Origin: UBA6059 sp965227155
GTDB taxonomy: Bacteria; Bacteroidota; Bacteroidia; Cytophagales; Cyclobacteriaceae
Length of the DNA stretch: 64,000 nucleotides
NCBI GenBank assembly: GCA_965227155.1
Contig: OZ245731.1
Span: 3,596,001-3,660,000, forward strand
Reading direction: 5' to 3'
Shown: piece by piece, positions 41,947 to 52,195 of the stretch
How positions within the stretch are numbered: position 1 is the stretch's first letter
How the letters are laid out: every line of letters begins with the position of its first letter
Made by a program: the position numbers and the translations under genes
Notes under the pieces: generated by a model
Databases searched by the model: none
What the model was told of the DNA's origin: nothing
What the model saw: only the letters and a program-made list of their open reading frames with translations

Positions 41947-44676
41947 TTAGCGGTTCATTGTCAATCTACTCAATTCATTGTCGTAGATCTTATAAATTTC
42001 ATATTGGCTATTGGCCTCACTGTATAGCAAACCAATTTCTTGTCCGGTTTCCAGCGGTTTAAAGTTGAGCAGCCTGCCTCTTTTATCGTACAAATAGGCA
42101 AATTCCTGCTCCGTATCAATAATAATCACCACTTCATTACCTGCGCCAAAATTGTAATACTGGCATTGGATTGCACCTGCCGACAAATAGTCTTTTTCGA
42201 ATAGGATGTTACCATTTTGATCCAAAATGCCAATGCGCGTTTCGTCCCTTCTCAAAATGATATAATCTTTATCCAATGCATCTTTGACGAGTCGGAAGCT
42301 TGAATTAACCTCAGGCTTTAGCAATTGGTCACGTCTGAATATCGCACCTTCCAGGTTAAACTCAATAATGCTACCTGTCTGTGTTACCATCGTCAATCTT
42401 GACTGGGTGAAATTGGCACCCGTCTTTATAAAAATGCCCGGAGCTAAGCTTTCCTTAAGGTCTAAGGGGAAGCCACGGTAGCTATCGCCCCGCCTGTTTC
42501 TTGCATGTACCACTCCATTTGATAATGGGGCAATGATCAGGTCCCGACTGTTGACGCGCAGGTGGAAGGGTTTAATAGCCAATGGGCTACCGAGTGGTAG
42601 TGGTTGCCACGCACCCAAAGTCTCGCCACCTTTATCCATCAGGTATAAGTCTCCTTCTGTATTTGCCAGGAGCAGACGGTAGTCTTTGGTTTTATTGTAA
42701 TCTATGATATTGAAGAAAGCTGTTTTCCCTTTGGCAATGGATAAAGGATACTTGGGAAGGCTACCACCAACTCTATCAAAACCATATATATGTTCAGGCG
42801 TGGAAAATAGGAATTGCAGCTTTTGATTTTTATAATAGTCTATTTGGTATACCTCAGAATTTATCCTGCCGGTTAGCGCTTCAGACCACAGCACCTCCAG
42901 ATCATTGTCTACATGGTAAATAGTACCACTGCTGTCCTGCACCACCAGCTCCAGTTTTCTGTCGATGTGCGAGCGGCCAAATTGTGGTGCCCCCACCAAC
43001 GGGTATGGGAAGCTGACTGTTTTTTCTACGGTAATATTGCCCGGTGACTGGCTTTGGTCAAAGCCCTCCGGTTGGGTAATGACAATATTGGTGTAGAACT
43101 TATCATCAATGGCGCTAAACTGTATAGCCAGATGCTCAAAGCTTCGCAAAAGAGGCGCGTTTTCTTCAAAGAAAGGTATCCATGTAGGCCTGGTAAACTG
43201 CATTAATGTTTTCCAGGAGCGATTGGTGTCCACAATCAGGTTTACATTAGCTTCCCTATTGAGCTGATCAAAGAATTGATTGATTTTAACCGATTTACCC
43301 CAATTGTTTTCATTGGTAATATCATCCAGTAGCTGGGTCAACAATTGCAGGTTGTTGGCCATAACAATGCGACCTTCCAATGGCAAATAATAGGTTGTGC
43401 TGAACTCATTGAATTGTGGTCCAAACAGCAATTCCGGGAAGTTTTCGATCTTAAGCTGGCGGATTTCGTAATTGCGAAAGGGTTCCGAAAAAACACTATC
43501 CCGGTCTACCCGAGCCATTCTTTCGGTCATCAGGTTTAGCTGCGCATAGGCTTCACCTATATCATTGGCATCTAAAATCAGCAATCGGTTGGATTGATCT
43601 GGCTGTGCTGACTCTGTTACAACCAGGGCAACAGCATTGCCTAACCATTGGTAGGTACTTTCAATTGACAGGTCATATTTGGATTCCAACTGCCTGATCT
43701 GCTGCTGGTAACCCGCATTCTCCGCAACATATGAAGCCCTCCATTTATTAAGCCATTCATCAGAGTTTTGAAATGAAAGATGGTATATCCAGGCCGTATT
43801 TTCAGGAATAAGGTTGAGCATATCAAATGCCACACCGGTATTGCCCTTGAAATGGGACAAAAGTCCTTTATCATCCTCAACGATTGAAAATCCATTCAAG
43901 TCGATGGCATTGTCTTCAAAACGCAAATCCAGAAAACTTCGGGCGGCAATATTGCCAAGGGGGGCCAAATTAGCCTTTACATCATCCACAAAAACCTGTA
44001 AAGCCCGATCAAGCTTTTTACTGTTGATATAAATATTACCCTGATCCTGTTCCATTTTCACCAGGCTGAAAAGATCCCTGTGTGCCTCGGGAAAAGAGGC
44101 AATAGTCTCATCATCCAGGGTGCGTATCACATCCTCAACCAGAAAAGGCGTAAAGCTGCCCACAAAAAAATTTTTGTAATAAATGTAGGTAAACAGCCTA
44201 TTCCCGGCCTTGATTTCTGTGATGGTATAATTCAGGTATTTGCGGGTGCTCTTTTGATATTGATTATCAAATGAATCAATTACGTTGGTAATGATGCTAT
44301 GCTGTTGGATGTTTTTGACTTCAAATAGGTACAGCAAATCAAAAGCATCTTTGGCGATTACATTGACTGTAACTAATAGCGGATTATTCTTAAAGAGCCT
44401 TTCAAATTCTTCGTTTTGGCCCGCCAAACTATCCAGCAGTTGTAAATCCCCGGTTGCTTCTTCTATGGTAGGAATCGATTGAAGTGCCTGCCAGGTATTA
44501 ATGGAATCAAGGTCCGTACGTACTTTCCCAAGGTCATTGATCTCGAGTACCAGAAAGCTATCAGCCGGCACCAATGACCACACATTGATGTTGAGGTCCT
44601 CAAACCAGTATTTGTAACCAAAATATCCACCACCCAACAGGGTGACTACCAGAAGTAAAACCAAAAATCTTTTCAA
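41947..44676 (-). CDS. Large membrane-anchored protein of unknown function with C-terminal propeller-like region
   Basis: A 909-residue protein with one N-terminal helix (FLVLLLVVTLLGGGYFGYKYW) and a long extracytoplasmic part. The first 500 residues resemble a DUF3352-like organisation (PADSFLVLEINDLGKVRTDL, FYTNIVIT), though I am not certain of the family. From about residue 560 there are repeated short strands (LLANTEGDLYLMDKGGETLG, IIAPLSNGVVHARNRRGDS, MVTQTGSIIEFNLEGAIF, FAYLYDKRGRLLNFKPL) that fit a PQQ/WD40-like propeller. It is 11 bases from the amidohydrolase gene and 23 from the BNR gene, so it may be cotranscribed with both. Confidence 0.75.
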   Translation of the reverse strand: MKRFLVLLLVVTLLGGGYFGYKYWFEDLNINVWSLVPADSFLVLEINDLGKVRTDLDSINTWQALQSIPTIEEATGDLQLLDSLAGQNEEFERLFKNNPLLVTVNVIAKDAFDLLYLFEVKNIQQHSIITNVIDSFDNQYQKSTRKYLNYTITEIKAGNRLFTYIYYKNFFVGSFTPFLVEDVIRTLDDETIASFPEAHRDLFSLVKMEQDQGNIYINSKKLDRALQVFVDDVKANLAPLGNIAARSFLDLRFEDNAIDLNGFSIVEDDKGLLSHFKGNTGVAFDMLNLIPENTAWIYHLSFQNSDEWLNKWRASYVAENAGYQQQIRQLESKYDLSIESTYQWLGNAVALVVTESAQPDQSNRLLILDANDIGEAYAQLNLMTERMARVDRDSVFSEPFRNYEIRQLKIENFPELLFGPQFNEFSTTYYLPLEGRIVMANNLQLLTQLLDDITNENNWGKSVKINQFFDQLNREANVNLIVDTNRSWKTLMQFTRPTWIPFFEENAPLLRSFEHLAIQFSAIDDKFYTNIVITQPEGFDQSQSPGNITVEKTVSFPYPLVGAPQFGRSHIDRKLELVVQDSSGTIYHVDNDLEVLWSEALTGRINSEVYQIDYYKNQKLQFLFSTPEHIYGFDRVGGSLPKYPLSIAKGKTAFFNIIDYNKTKDYRLLLANTEGDLYLMDKGGETLGAWQPLPLGSPLAIKPFHLRVNSRDLIIAPLSNGVVHARNRRGDSYRGFPLDLKESLAPGIFIKTGANFTQSRLTMVTQTGSIIEFNLEGAIFRRDQLLKPEVNSSFRLVKDALDKDYIILRRDETRIGILDQNGNILFEKDYLSAGAIQCQYYNFGAGNEVVIIIDTEQEFAYLYDKRGRLLNFKPLETGQEIGLLYSEANSQYEIYKIYDNELSRLTMNR

Positions 44677-44699
44677 CGTGCAATGCTCATTTGCCGACC

Positions 44700-47600
44700 C
44701 TAATTAAAAATCGAAATACCGGCATCTTTTATTGTCTGCTGGTAAGTCTGATATTCATTTTCCACGAACTTATTAAAAGTCTGCACAAAAGTATCAATAC
44801 CCTGGCTGGCTTCCTGCATAGCTATTTTCTGATTGTTGGAATAGGGTACCAGTGGGCTATCCAATAAATACAAGGCATTGCCAATTTCTGCTGCTAAAGT
44901 CTCCGGATCACGGTAAATGCCCTGCTTTTTTTCTCCAATTACAGATTCTTCAATGGTCTTTAAGGCCCTGGATATTTTTTCTGTTGATGCAGATAGTAAG
45001 CTATCGTTTGATTCTTTGATTTTCTCGCGGATGAAGTCCAGATTTTTCTTCATTTCCCGAAGCTTATCCATATGCGCTGTTGCTTTTTCAATAGCACCAT
45101 AGAATTCGGTAAATACCTTATGTTTTTCCAGCATAGCTGCTTGTGGTGTTTCAAGCCTGGGGTCAGGCAATACCTCTATATTGGTAGATGCTTTTTGACC
45201 ATGATAGCTTACTTCAGCAACATACTTGCCTGTCGGTACATTAGTGCCCGAAGGGGGAGGTGTTGGCTTACCGGGTTTGGGCCTTTGAGGCATTCGCACG
45301 CCATCACGATCCAGCTGCCAGTTTACCCTGTTGATGCCTTTCTTAGGTTTGTGGTATAAGGTTCTCACAAGTTCACCTGCAGCAGTTTTGATCTCTATTT
45401 TTACCTGATCCGCAAAAGGGTCTTCACTATCTGTGGATACCACATTGGGGATATGAAAGCTGATTAAAGCACCGTAAGGCCTGTTTTCACCCTCATAAAG
45501 TGCATCCCCAATTTTACCCTGTCTGTAACCAATGGACTCCCCGATATTGGCTAAATAAGCTACAGGCGCAGGGTAAGCCTTAAGGCTATTGCCAATAGCC
45601 TCAGCCACTGATGTTTTTGCTATTTCCTGCAAGGGGCGTATATCATCCAGAATCCAGAATGACCTGCCGAAAGTGGCAATAACCAAATCCATTTCTCTTG
45701 GATGGATCACCATATCCTGTATAGGCATGGTGGGCAATCCCTGCCATTCTGTCCAGGTGGCACCGGCATCTACACTTACATACAAGCCAAATTCTGTTCC
45801 TGCGAAGTACAGGTTTTCAACAGTTGGATCCTGTACAAAAGTGAGGGCATAGCCCCTGGCATCTGTTTGATCCAAAATTCTTGTCCAGGATTTGCCATAA
45901 TCCTGGGTACGATAAATGTAGGGTTCCCAGTTATTCCTTCTGTGATCATCAAATACCACAAAAGCTTCAGCTGGATTGTGCGCGGAGGCGTAAATATGGG
46001 TAATCCATGTATTGGCAGGTACACCTTTGATGTTATTGATCAGGCCTGTCCAGGTATCGCCCCCATCCTGGGTCACATGCAGCTGGCCATCGTCAGTGCC
46101 CACCCAAATAAGGCCCTCCTTCATTTCACTGGGAGCAATTGAAATGATGGACAGGTGATTTTCTGCATCCGTTACATCATAAGTAAGCCCACCGGTTTCC
46201 AGAAACTGTGCTTTTTCGGGATCATTGGTAGTCAGATCAGGGGAAATAATACTCCAGCTTTCTCCATAGTCTTCAGATTTTAGCAGATATTGGCTGCCGT
46301 AATAAACGGTCTTCTGGTCATGTGGATCAATAGCAATACCGGCATTCCAGTTGAACCGTAAATGCTCACCTTCAGGATGCTGAGGCTGTATGCGTTGCAA
46401 TTGCCCGGAAGGATAATGGTAGCGGAAAAGGTTGCCTCCCTGACCCATAGAGTAGCCATATTCATTGTCCTGAGGATCGGGGATCATATCAAATCCATCG
46501 CCAATAGACAATCGCTGCCAGTATAGGTTTCTGATGCCTCCCTTAAACCATACCTGGCTAGGGCCGCGCCAGCTTCCATTGTCCTGCAAACCCCCGTACA
46601 CATTGTAGGGTACCTCATTGTCTACACGAAGGTGGTAAAACTGGCCGAGTGGAAGATTGTCAGCAAACCACCAGTTTTTGCCACGGTCCTGCGTGATATT
46701 TAAACCACCGTCATGCCCCAGCATGATAAACTCCTGATCTTGTGGATGTGCCCACCAGGCATGGTGATCGGTATGTACCTTACTCCCCGGCACAAACATA
46801 GACCATGTTTTACCACCATCTTCGGAGACAGTTACCTCAGAAGCGATGCTGTAGATGCGATTTTCATTTTTCATATCCACATATATATCAGCATAGTAGA
46901 AGGGTCGTCCTCCAATATTTTCATCACCTTTTTTAGAAACCTGCTTCCAGGACTCCCCTCCATCATCAGTACGGAAAATGGCATTGGCTTTGGACTCTAT
47001 GTAAGCATAAGCAATAGCCGTATTGCTTGGCGCAAAGGATAAACCGATACGGCCCAGATCACCCTCTGGCAGACCATCATCTGTAGTTTTACGTTCCCAG
47101 GTAGCTCCACCGTCAGTAGTGATATACAAACCGGAACCTGCACCCCCTGAGCGGAAAGTCCATGGCCACCTGCGGTGTTCCCACATGCCCACGATAATTT
47201 TATTGGGATTGGACGGGTCCATTACCATATCAGAAACTCCGGTGCGATCATTGATGTAGAGTATTTTCTGCCAGCTTTGGCCTCCATCTAATGATTTGTA
47301 CACACCACGGTGTTCACTATCGCCCCACGATGCACCGGTTACGCCGGCCCATATCACATTGCTATTCTCGGGGTGAATGAGTACTCGGTGTATCTGTCGG
47401 GTGTTTTCCAGTCCCAGGTGTATCCAGCTTTTCCCACCATCTATCGATTTATACATGCCCCAGCCGCTGTTTTGGCTATTTCTTGGATTACCCTCACCAG
47501 TACCTACATAGATGATGTTTGGATTCTTGGGCCAAATTTGGATATCACCAATGGAGGCTGCCAGCTCGTTTTCGAAAATTGGCTCCCAGGTATGCCCAGC

Positions 47601-47822
47601 ATTCTCAGATAGCCACACCCCGCCGGCTGCTGTGCCAATATAGATGATGTCAGTGTCGGTAGGATGTACAGCAATGCTTGTAACACGGCCACTCATTCCT
47701 GCCGGCCCGATATTCCGAGCTTTCATTTGATCGAATAAATCCATATCCAATGTCTGGGCATTGGTGCCCAAACCGGTGAGTATCAGCAGCAGGAAGCATG
47801 AAAAGCGAAGTAATATTTGCAT
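44700..47822 (-). CDS. Second large secreted sortilin/VPS10-like BNR-repeat protein
   Basis: A 1040-residue paralogue of the 19651-22830 protein. Signal peptide (LLRFSCFLLLILTGLGTNAQ), then GPAGMSGRVTSIAVHPTDTDIIYIG and repeated SxDxGxTW blades (VWLSENAGHTWEPIF, YKSIDGGKSWIHLG, YKSLDGGQSWQKILY, LHVTQDGGDTWTGLI, LYVSVDAGATWTEWQ), a proline-rich linker (PQRPKPGKPTPPPSGT), and a helical C-terminal segment. It differs from copy 1 in the linker and in the helical end. The two are probably old paralogues with separate partners. Confidence 0.9.
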   Translation of the reverse strand: MQILLRFSCFLLLILTGLGTNAQTLDMDLFDQMKARNIGPAGMSGRVTSIAVHPTDTDIIYIGTAAGGVWLSENAGHTWEPIFENELAASIGDIQIWPKNPNIIYVGTGEGNPRNSQNSGWGMYKSIDGGKSWIHLGLENTRQIHRVLIHPENSNVIWAGVTGASWGDSEHRGVYKSLDGGQSWQKILYINDRTGVSDMVMDPSNPNKIIVGMWEHRRWPWTFRSGGAGSGLYITTDGGATWERKTTDDGLPEGDLGRIGLSFAPSNTAIAYAYIESKANAIFRTDDGGESWKQVSKKGDENIGGRPFYYADIYVDMKNENRIYSIASEVTVSEDGGKTWSMFVPGSKVHTDHHAWWAHPQDQEFIMLGHDGGLNITQDRGKNWWFADNLPLGQFYHLRVDNEVPYNVYGGLQDNGSWRGPSQVWFKGGIRNLYWQRLSIGDGFDMIPDPQDNEYGYSMGQGGNLFRYHYPSGQLQRIQPQHPEGEHLRFNWNAGIAIDPHDQKTVYYGSQYLLKSEDYGESWSIISPDLTTNDPEKAQFLETGGLTYDVTDAENHLSIISIAPSEMKEGLIWVGTDDGQLHVTQDGGDTWTGLINNIKGVPANTWITHIYASAHNPAEAFVVFDDHRRNNWEPYIYRTQDYGKSWTRILDQTDARGYALTFVQDPTVENLYFAGTEFGLYVSVDAGATWTEWQGLPTMPIQDMVIHPREMDLVIATFGRSFWILDDIRPLQEIAKTSVAEAIGNSLKAYPAPVAYLANIGESIGYRQGKIGDALYEGENRPYGALISFHIPNVVSTDSEDPFADQVKIEIKTAAGELVRTLYHKPKKGINRVNWQLDRDGVRMPQRPKPGKPTPPPSGTNVPTGKYVAEVSYHGQKASTNIEVLPDPRLETPQAAMLEKHKVFTEFYGAIEKATAHMDKLREMKKNLDFIREKIKESNDSLLSASTEKISRALKTIEESVIGEKKQGIYRDPETLAAEIGNALYLLDSPLVPYSNNQKIAMQEASQGIDTFVQTFNKFVENEYQTYQQTIKDAGISIFN

Positions 47823-48059
47823 GGTGAGATTTGTTTTGAAGCTTAAACGTTTTAATCCGGTAGGATAAAGCTACATACAAGTTGACCATAAGCAAAAGGT
47901 GAAGGTAATTGAGGTATGGGTAGGGGATAAATGGTTAGTCTAACTTCTTGATCCCTCTGTTTTGAGAGCCTAGTGTTGTGAGTTTACACACCAATTTTGT
48001 TTTCGATCGATTTCCAAAGAAATATAAGCAGGAACTGTGTTGGTAATAAAAAAATAGGA

Positions 48060-49961
48060 TCAACTGAGATTGATTTTTCCGGATGAAGTGACCTTAATTT
48101 TTTTGGACTCATACATTTCTCTTAATGCCTCATCAAAGCTTTGAATGCCAGAGGAGGCATGTTTTGTTTTCAGGGATTCATAGTCTATTCCTTCCTGAGG
48201 GATTGATTTCAGTATGGCGGGCATAATCATATTCATGGAAGTCTGGTTTTGCTTCTTCCGTTCAATACAAACATCGCAGTTGCCGCAAGTCATAAAGCTG
48301 GCTTCACCAAAATAGTGCTGAAAAATTTGTGTGCGACATTGATGATCGTTTTCAGCATATTTTACCATATATGCAACCCGCTCCAGATTAGCCCTTTTTC
48401 TTTCTGCCAGTTTTTTAGCGTCGATGCTTAGCTTATTGGCATCCTGCCTGGGGGTTAAAAATGTGAGTTGCGGTTTTTCCTTTTGGTGATCATAAACTAC
48501 CACTCTGGATTGATCCAGGTATTTTAGTTTATCGACCACTGCGCTCCTTTCCAGTTGGGTGAGCTTAGCCAGTTGATATTCTGAAATGGTGACAAATTCC
48601 TGGTATAGCTCACCACCATAGAGTCTCAGCAATGCTTTAATGATGGTGTCCAATTTGGCATTAGCAACCTGGTACTTATAGAGGTCCTGATGGTTAAGCA
48701 GGATCATTATTTTAGAGGGCTTAAAAAAGCTATCATTGAGTTGAATTAATCCTTCATCCTCCAGTTTTTTAATGGCTGCGAAAGCCTCAATTGGATTGTA
48801 ATTGTATGCTTTGGCGAAGCTTTCCAATTCAAAATCATAGCTTTCCAGCATGCTGCTACCCACTGCTATTTTATAATAGTTGGCTAGTGACTGGTAAACC
48901 CTTTTCAGAAACTCAGGACTGGGATATGCCTGTTCGGTTTTCTTTTTAAGTAAGATGGCATCTGACGGATGGAACAGGAGCACAGCAAAAGCGAGCTTCT
49001 CATCCCTGCCGGCACGACCCGCTTCCTGGTAATAGGATTCCAGGCTATCAGGTAGTTCCATGTGAATAACCAGGCGTACATCCGGTTTATCTATGCCCAT
49101 ACCAAAGGCATTGGTGGCGACCATTATGCGTATTTGGTTATTGATCCAGGCATCCTGCTTTTTGGCCCGGGTGGCATTATCGAGTCCGGCATGGTAAAAG
49201 TCAGCTGATATTCGTTTTTTATTCAATTTTTCAGCCAATTGCCGCGTTCCGCCTCTGCTTCTCACATAAATGATGGCCGAACCTGAAATGCTGCTTAAGA
49301 TTTGGACAAGCTTTTCTTCCTTATTTTCTGAAATGCGTACCGAATAGGAGATGTTCTTTCGGGCAAAGCTTTTCTGAAAGATCGCCGGAGTTTTCAGTTC
49401 CAGCTTATTGATGATGTCTTCCTTTACCGCCGGTGTAGCTGTGGCTGTTAAGGCAATAATTTTGGGTATGGACAGCTGTTTTTTAAACGCTGCTATTTCC
49501 AGGTAGGGGGGCCTGAAATCGTACCCCCACTGGCTGATACAATGAGCTTCATCAATGACCAATAGGCTAATATTCATTTTCTCAGCGCGATGAAGAAAAA
49601 GGTCTGATTTTAGACGTTCCGGGGACACATAAAGTAGCTTTACGTCACCATAGATGCAATTGTCGAGCAGTATATCTATTTCCCTGGAAGGAAGCCCCGA
49701 ATATATGGCTGAGGCTTTGATATTCTTTTTGTTGAGCTGCTCTACCTGATCTTTCATTAGAGCAATAAGGGGACTGATCACGATAGTAATACCCTCCAGT
49801 AGAAGCGCTGGCACCTGAAAGCATACAGACTTTCCTCCTCCGGTGGGTAATAAGGCTACTGTATCTTTTCCTTCGAGCACTGCATTGATGATATCCAGCT
49901 GCTTTTCGCGGAATTGGCTGTAGCCCCAATATGATTTCAATATGTCATTAGGTGTATTCAA
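48060..49961 (-). CDS. recQ: ATP-dependent DNA helicase RecQ
   Basis: A 3'-5' DNA helicase used in recombination and stalled-fork processing. Walker A is LLPTGGGKSVCFQVP and the DEAH box is VIDEAHCISQWGYDFRP, both in the first 160 residues. The helicase C domain has IIYVRSRGGTRQLAEKL and GMGIDKPDVRLVIH, and the zinc-binding segment has four cysteines in CRTQIFQHYFGEASFMTCGNCDVC. After the winged-helix region there is only a short tail (SIPQEGIDYESLKTKHASSGI) and no HRDC domain, as in several Bacteroidota RecQ1-like proteins. 633 residues. Confidence 0.95.
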   Translation of the reverse strand: MNTPNDILKSYWGYSQFREKQLDIINAVLEGKDTVALLPTGGGKSVCFQVPALLLEGITIVISPLIALMKDQVEQLNKKNIKASAIYSGLPSREIDILLDNCIYGDVKLLYVSPERLKSDLFLHRAEKMNISLLVIDEAHCISQWGYDFRPPYLEIAAFKKQLSIPKIIALTATATPAVKEDIINKLELKTPAIFQKSFARKNISYSVRISENKEEKLVQILSSISGSAIIYVRSRGGTRQLAEKLNKKRISADFYHAGLDNATRAKKQDAWINNQIRIMVATNAFGMGIDKPDVRLVIHMELPDSLESYYQEAGRAGRDEKLAFAVLLFHPSDAILLKKKTEQAYPSPEFLKRVYQSLANYYKIAVGSSMLESYDFELESFAKAYNYNPIEAFAAIKKLEDEGLIQLNDSFFKPSKIMILLNHQDLYKYQVANAKLDTIIKALLRLYGGELYQEFVTISEYQLAKLTQLERSAVVDKLKYLDQSRVVVYDHQKEKPQLTFLTPRQDANKLSIDAKKLAERKRANLERVAYMVKYAENDHQCRTQIFQHYFGEASFMTCGNCDVCIERKKQNQTSMNMIMPAILKSIPQEGIDYESLKTKHASSGIQSFDEALREMYESKKIKVTSSGKINLS

Positions 49962-50059
49962 ATGGGGTCATCACTTCAATAAGGGAATTTAGAAAGAGTA
50001 AAAGATTAATGCATGGGTTCGTATGATTAACCTATTTATTTGTTGAAGTTTATTAGAAT

Positions 50060-50968
50060 TTAACCAAAGAGATCCATGGCAATGCGCATGGTATTACAGT
50101 GGGCATCTACCAGATCAGGTAAATTTTTGTGATATCCGCCACCCATAACGATGGCCACTGGCACATGATACTTGTGGCAGCTTTCCAAAACCATTTGATC
50201 TCTCATTTTGCAGCCATCTTTGGATAGGGAGAGTTTTCCCAGTCTATCACCTTCCAAAACGTCTACACCTGATTGATAGAAAACAATATCAGGCTGTTGG
50301 CTTTCGAATAACTGTGGTAAGGCTTGCCCCAATGTCTCAAGGTAGGCATCATCCCCGGTTCCGGTAGGTAATGCAATATCCCAATCGGATTCTTCCTTTT
50401 TTAGCGGATAATTGTCTTTACCATGCATACTGAAGGTGAAGACTCGTGGCTCCTCACGGAAAATCACGGCATTTCCATTGCCCTGATGTACATCCAGGTC
50501 AATGATTAAAGCCTTTTTAATCTTACTTTCTGTCAACAATGCATTGGCACTTATGGCAATGTCATTCAAAATTGAAAAGCCTTCTCCTCTATCCCTGTAT
50601 GCATGATGGGTGCCGCCAGCCAGGTTGATTCCTGCACCTATTTCCAGTGCATTTAAGGCACTTTGGTAGGTGCCCGCAACGCTATTTCGCGAGCGAAGAT
50701 CAATGGGGTTGTCTCTGGGAAAACCGATTTTCCTGATTTCCCTTTCGCTAAAACTTTTGGTTTTGATCTTATCCCAGTATTCCCTGCTATGGGTCAGTAA
50801 AATCAACTCCTCTGCAATCAACTCCGGATCAAAAAGTTGGTTTTCCTGGATAGTGCCTTCATAAAGTAATTGTTCTTTGACAAGACTGTACTTGTCTATG
50901 GGAAATTTATGGCCCTCAGGTAGGGTATACACATAGCGGTCAGAATAAGCGAACAGCAATTGACTCAC
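50060..50968 (-). CDS. Histone deacetylase-family protein (acetoin-utilisation/AcuC-like)
   Basis: A 302-residue metal-dependent deacetylase fold. The catalytic segment has GINLAGGTHHAYRDRGEGF, with the His pair and the nearby Asp/Gly, and ALIIDLDVHQGNGNAVIF, with the metal ligands Asp and His. GGGYHKNLPDLVDAH is the C-terminal family block. Zinc-dependent amidohydrolase of the acetylpolyamine or AcuC group; the actual substrate is unknown. Its ATG overlaps the enoyl-CoA hydratase stop by 4 bases, so the two are cotranscribed. Confidence 0.9.
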   Translation of the reverse strand: MSQLLFAYSDRYVYTLPEGHKFPIDKYSLVKEQLLYEGTIQENQLFDPELIAEELILLTHSREYWDKIKTKSFSEREIRKIGFPRDNPIDLRSRNSVAGTYQSALNALEIGAGINLAGGTHHAYRDRGEGFSILNDIAISANALLTESKIKKALIIDLDVHQGNGNAVIFREEPRVFTFSMHGKDNYPLKKEESDWDIALPTGTGDDAYLETLGQALPQLFESQQPDIVFYQSGVDVLEGDRLGKLSLSKDGCKMRDQMVLESCHKYHVPVAIVMGGGYHKNLPDLVDAHCNTMRIAMDLFG

Positions 50969-51738
50969 CAGGTAATTTTCTCTTTATTTAAAAATGCTGC
51001 AATTCCTCTCTTGCAATCTTCCGATCCCCGTGCTTCTGCATTTAGCTGAGCTGCATGATTTAATGCTTGTTGTGTTTCCAGATGCTGTACCTCCGCTATC
51101 ATTTTCTTGGTTAAAGCCATTGATTGTCCAGAGTTGTTTTGGATTAATTGCTGGGCCAGTTCATTAACCCCGGCATCTAATTCTTGTGCGGGATAAACCT
51201 TATTGATCAAACCCATTTGCTGAACCGCCGGAGCGCTATAAAGTTCACCGGAAAGCAGCAATTCCCTTGCCCTGCCTTCCCCAATTTTTCTTATAAGAAA
51301 GACACTGACCAGCGCCGGAATAAAACCAATTCTCACCTCCGTATAGCCAAATTTTGCTTCTTCGGCTGCCAGTACAAAATCACAGACTGTAGCCAGCCCA
51401 CAGCCTCCTGCAATAGCATGACCATGTACTTTGGCGATTACGGGTTTCGGATGTTCGTATATCAGCTGAAATAGCTCTTTGAGGTGGTTTGAGTCTTTTA
51501 CATTTTCTTCAAAGGTGTTATTTTGGAGCTGTTCGATATAGGCAAGGTCTGCACCTGCAGAAAAAACTTTACCATCAGCCTGAAGTATAATCACCCTAAT
51601 GGCATCATTTGCTGCCATAGCCTGGAAAGCTTCCTTAAGTTCTGTGACCAGGTCATAAGAAAGCGCGTTTCTCTTTTCGGGCCTGTTTAGTGTGATTGTA
51701 CCAATTCTGTCTTGTATTGTTGTTTCTAAATATTGCAT
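50965..51738 (-). CDS. Enoyl-CoA hydratase/isomerase-family protein
   Basis: A 257-residue crotonase-fold enzyme. The N-terminal motif RIGTITLNRPEKRNALSYDL, the oxyanion-hole segment FSAGADLAYIEQL, and the AIAGGCGLATVCDFVLA helix are all present. The first catalytic Glu is in FGYTEVRIGFIP. Hydrates trans-2-enoyl-CoA (or isomerises it) in acyl-CoA breakdown. A methylglutaconyl-CoA hydratase role in leucine degradation is also possible. Overlaps the deacetylase gene. Confidence 0.92.
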   Translation of the reverse strand: MQYLETTIQDRIGTITLNRPEKRNALSYDLVTELKEAFQAMAANDAIRVIILQADGKVFSAGADLAYIEQLQNNTFEENVKDSNHLKELFQLIYEHPKPVIAKVHGHAIAGGCGLATVCDFVLAAEEAKFGYTEVRIGFIPALVSVFLIRKIGEGRARELLLSGELYSAPAVQQMGLINKVYPAQELDAGVNELAQQLIQNNSGQSMALTKKMIAEVQHLETQQALNHAAQLNAEARGSEDCKRGIAAFLNKEKITW

Positions 51739-52195
51739 GGGTTAGTATTTGGCTCAAAAGTAATAAGACTCGGCACATTAACGGGCTTCCATAAATGCCC
51801 CATCCCTGGCTAGAATTCTAGCGTTGATTACTATCATTTATGACAAAGTAATAGCATTTTGAATTATCCTACATTTGAATATGAATAAGTAAAAAATCAA
51901 AATCCAAAAAGTATTTTTTATATGAGTGAGGGAAATAATAGAATTCTTCAATGAAGATATTAAGAATATTGCCTTAGCATTGAGAATAAATAAGTTGAAC
52001 AACTAAGATCTAAATGGAGGGATTAGTCGTATACACTGATTAAATATTTTACATAAGGCTAAATAGGTCTTCGGCTGATACAATTCTAAATTAATTGTAT
52101 CACATTTTAGTATAAAAAACTACCCAGTTGACTGGAATTTAATGCAAGGACTGGTCTTGGACATACTTTTCATTGTAATTAATTAAGCATATAAT
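51739..52195. other. Intergenic, no gene seen
   Basis: AT-rich spacer between the enoyl-CoA hydratase start and the marR end. It holds the promoter of the enoyl-CoA hydratase operon at its left side and nothing else recognised. Confidence 0.55.
51755..51762 (-). promoter_or_regulatory. Candidate -7 element of the enoyl-CoA hydratase operon
   Basis: TACTTTTG on the minus strand, matching TAnnTTTG, about 16 bases before the ATG at 51738. No confident -33 TTTG. Confidence 0.4.

Noticed and set aside
45072..47612. Many plus-strand frames opposite the second BNR gene
   Set aside because: Repetitive SxDxGxTW codons keep the opposite strand open; none shows a family signal.
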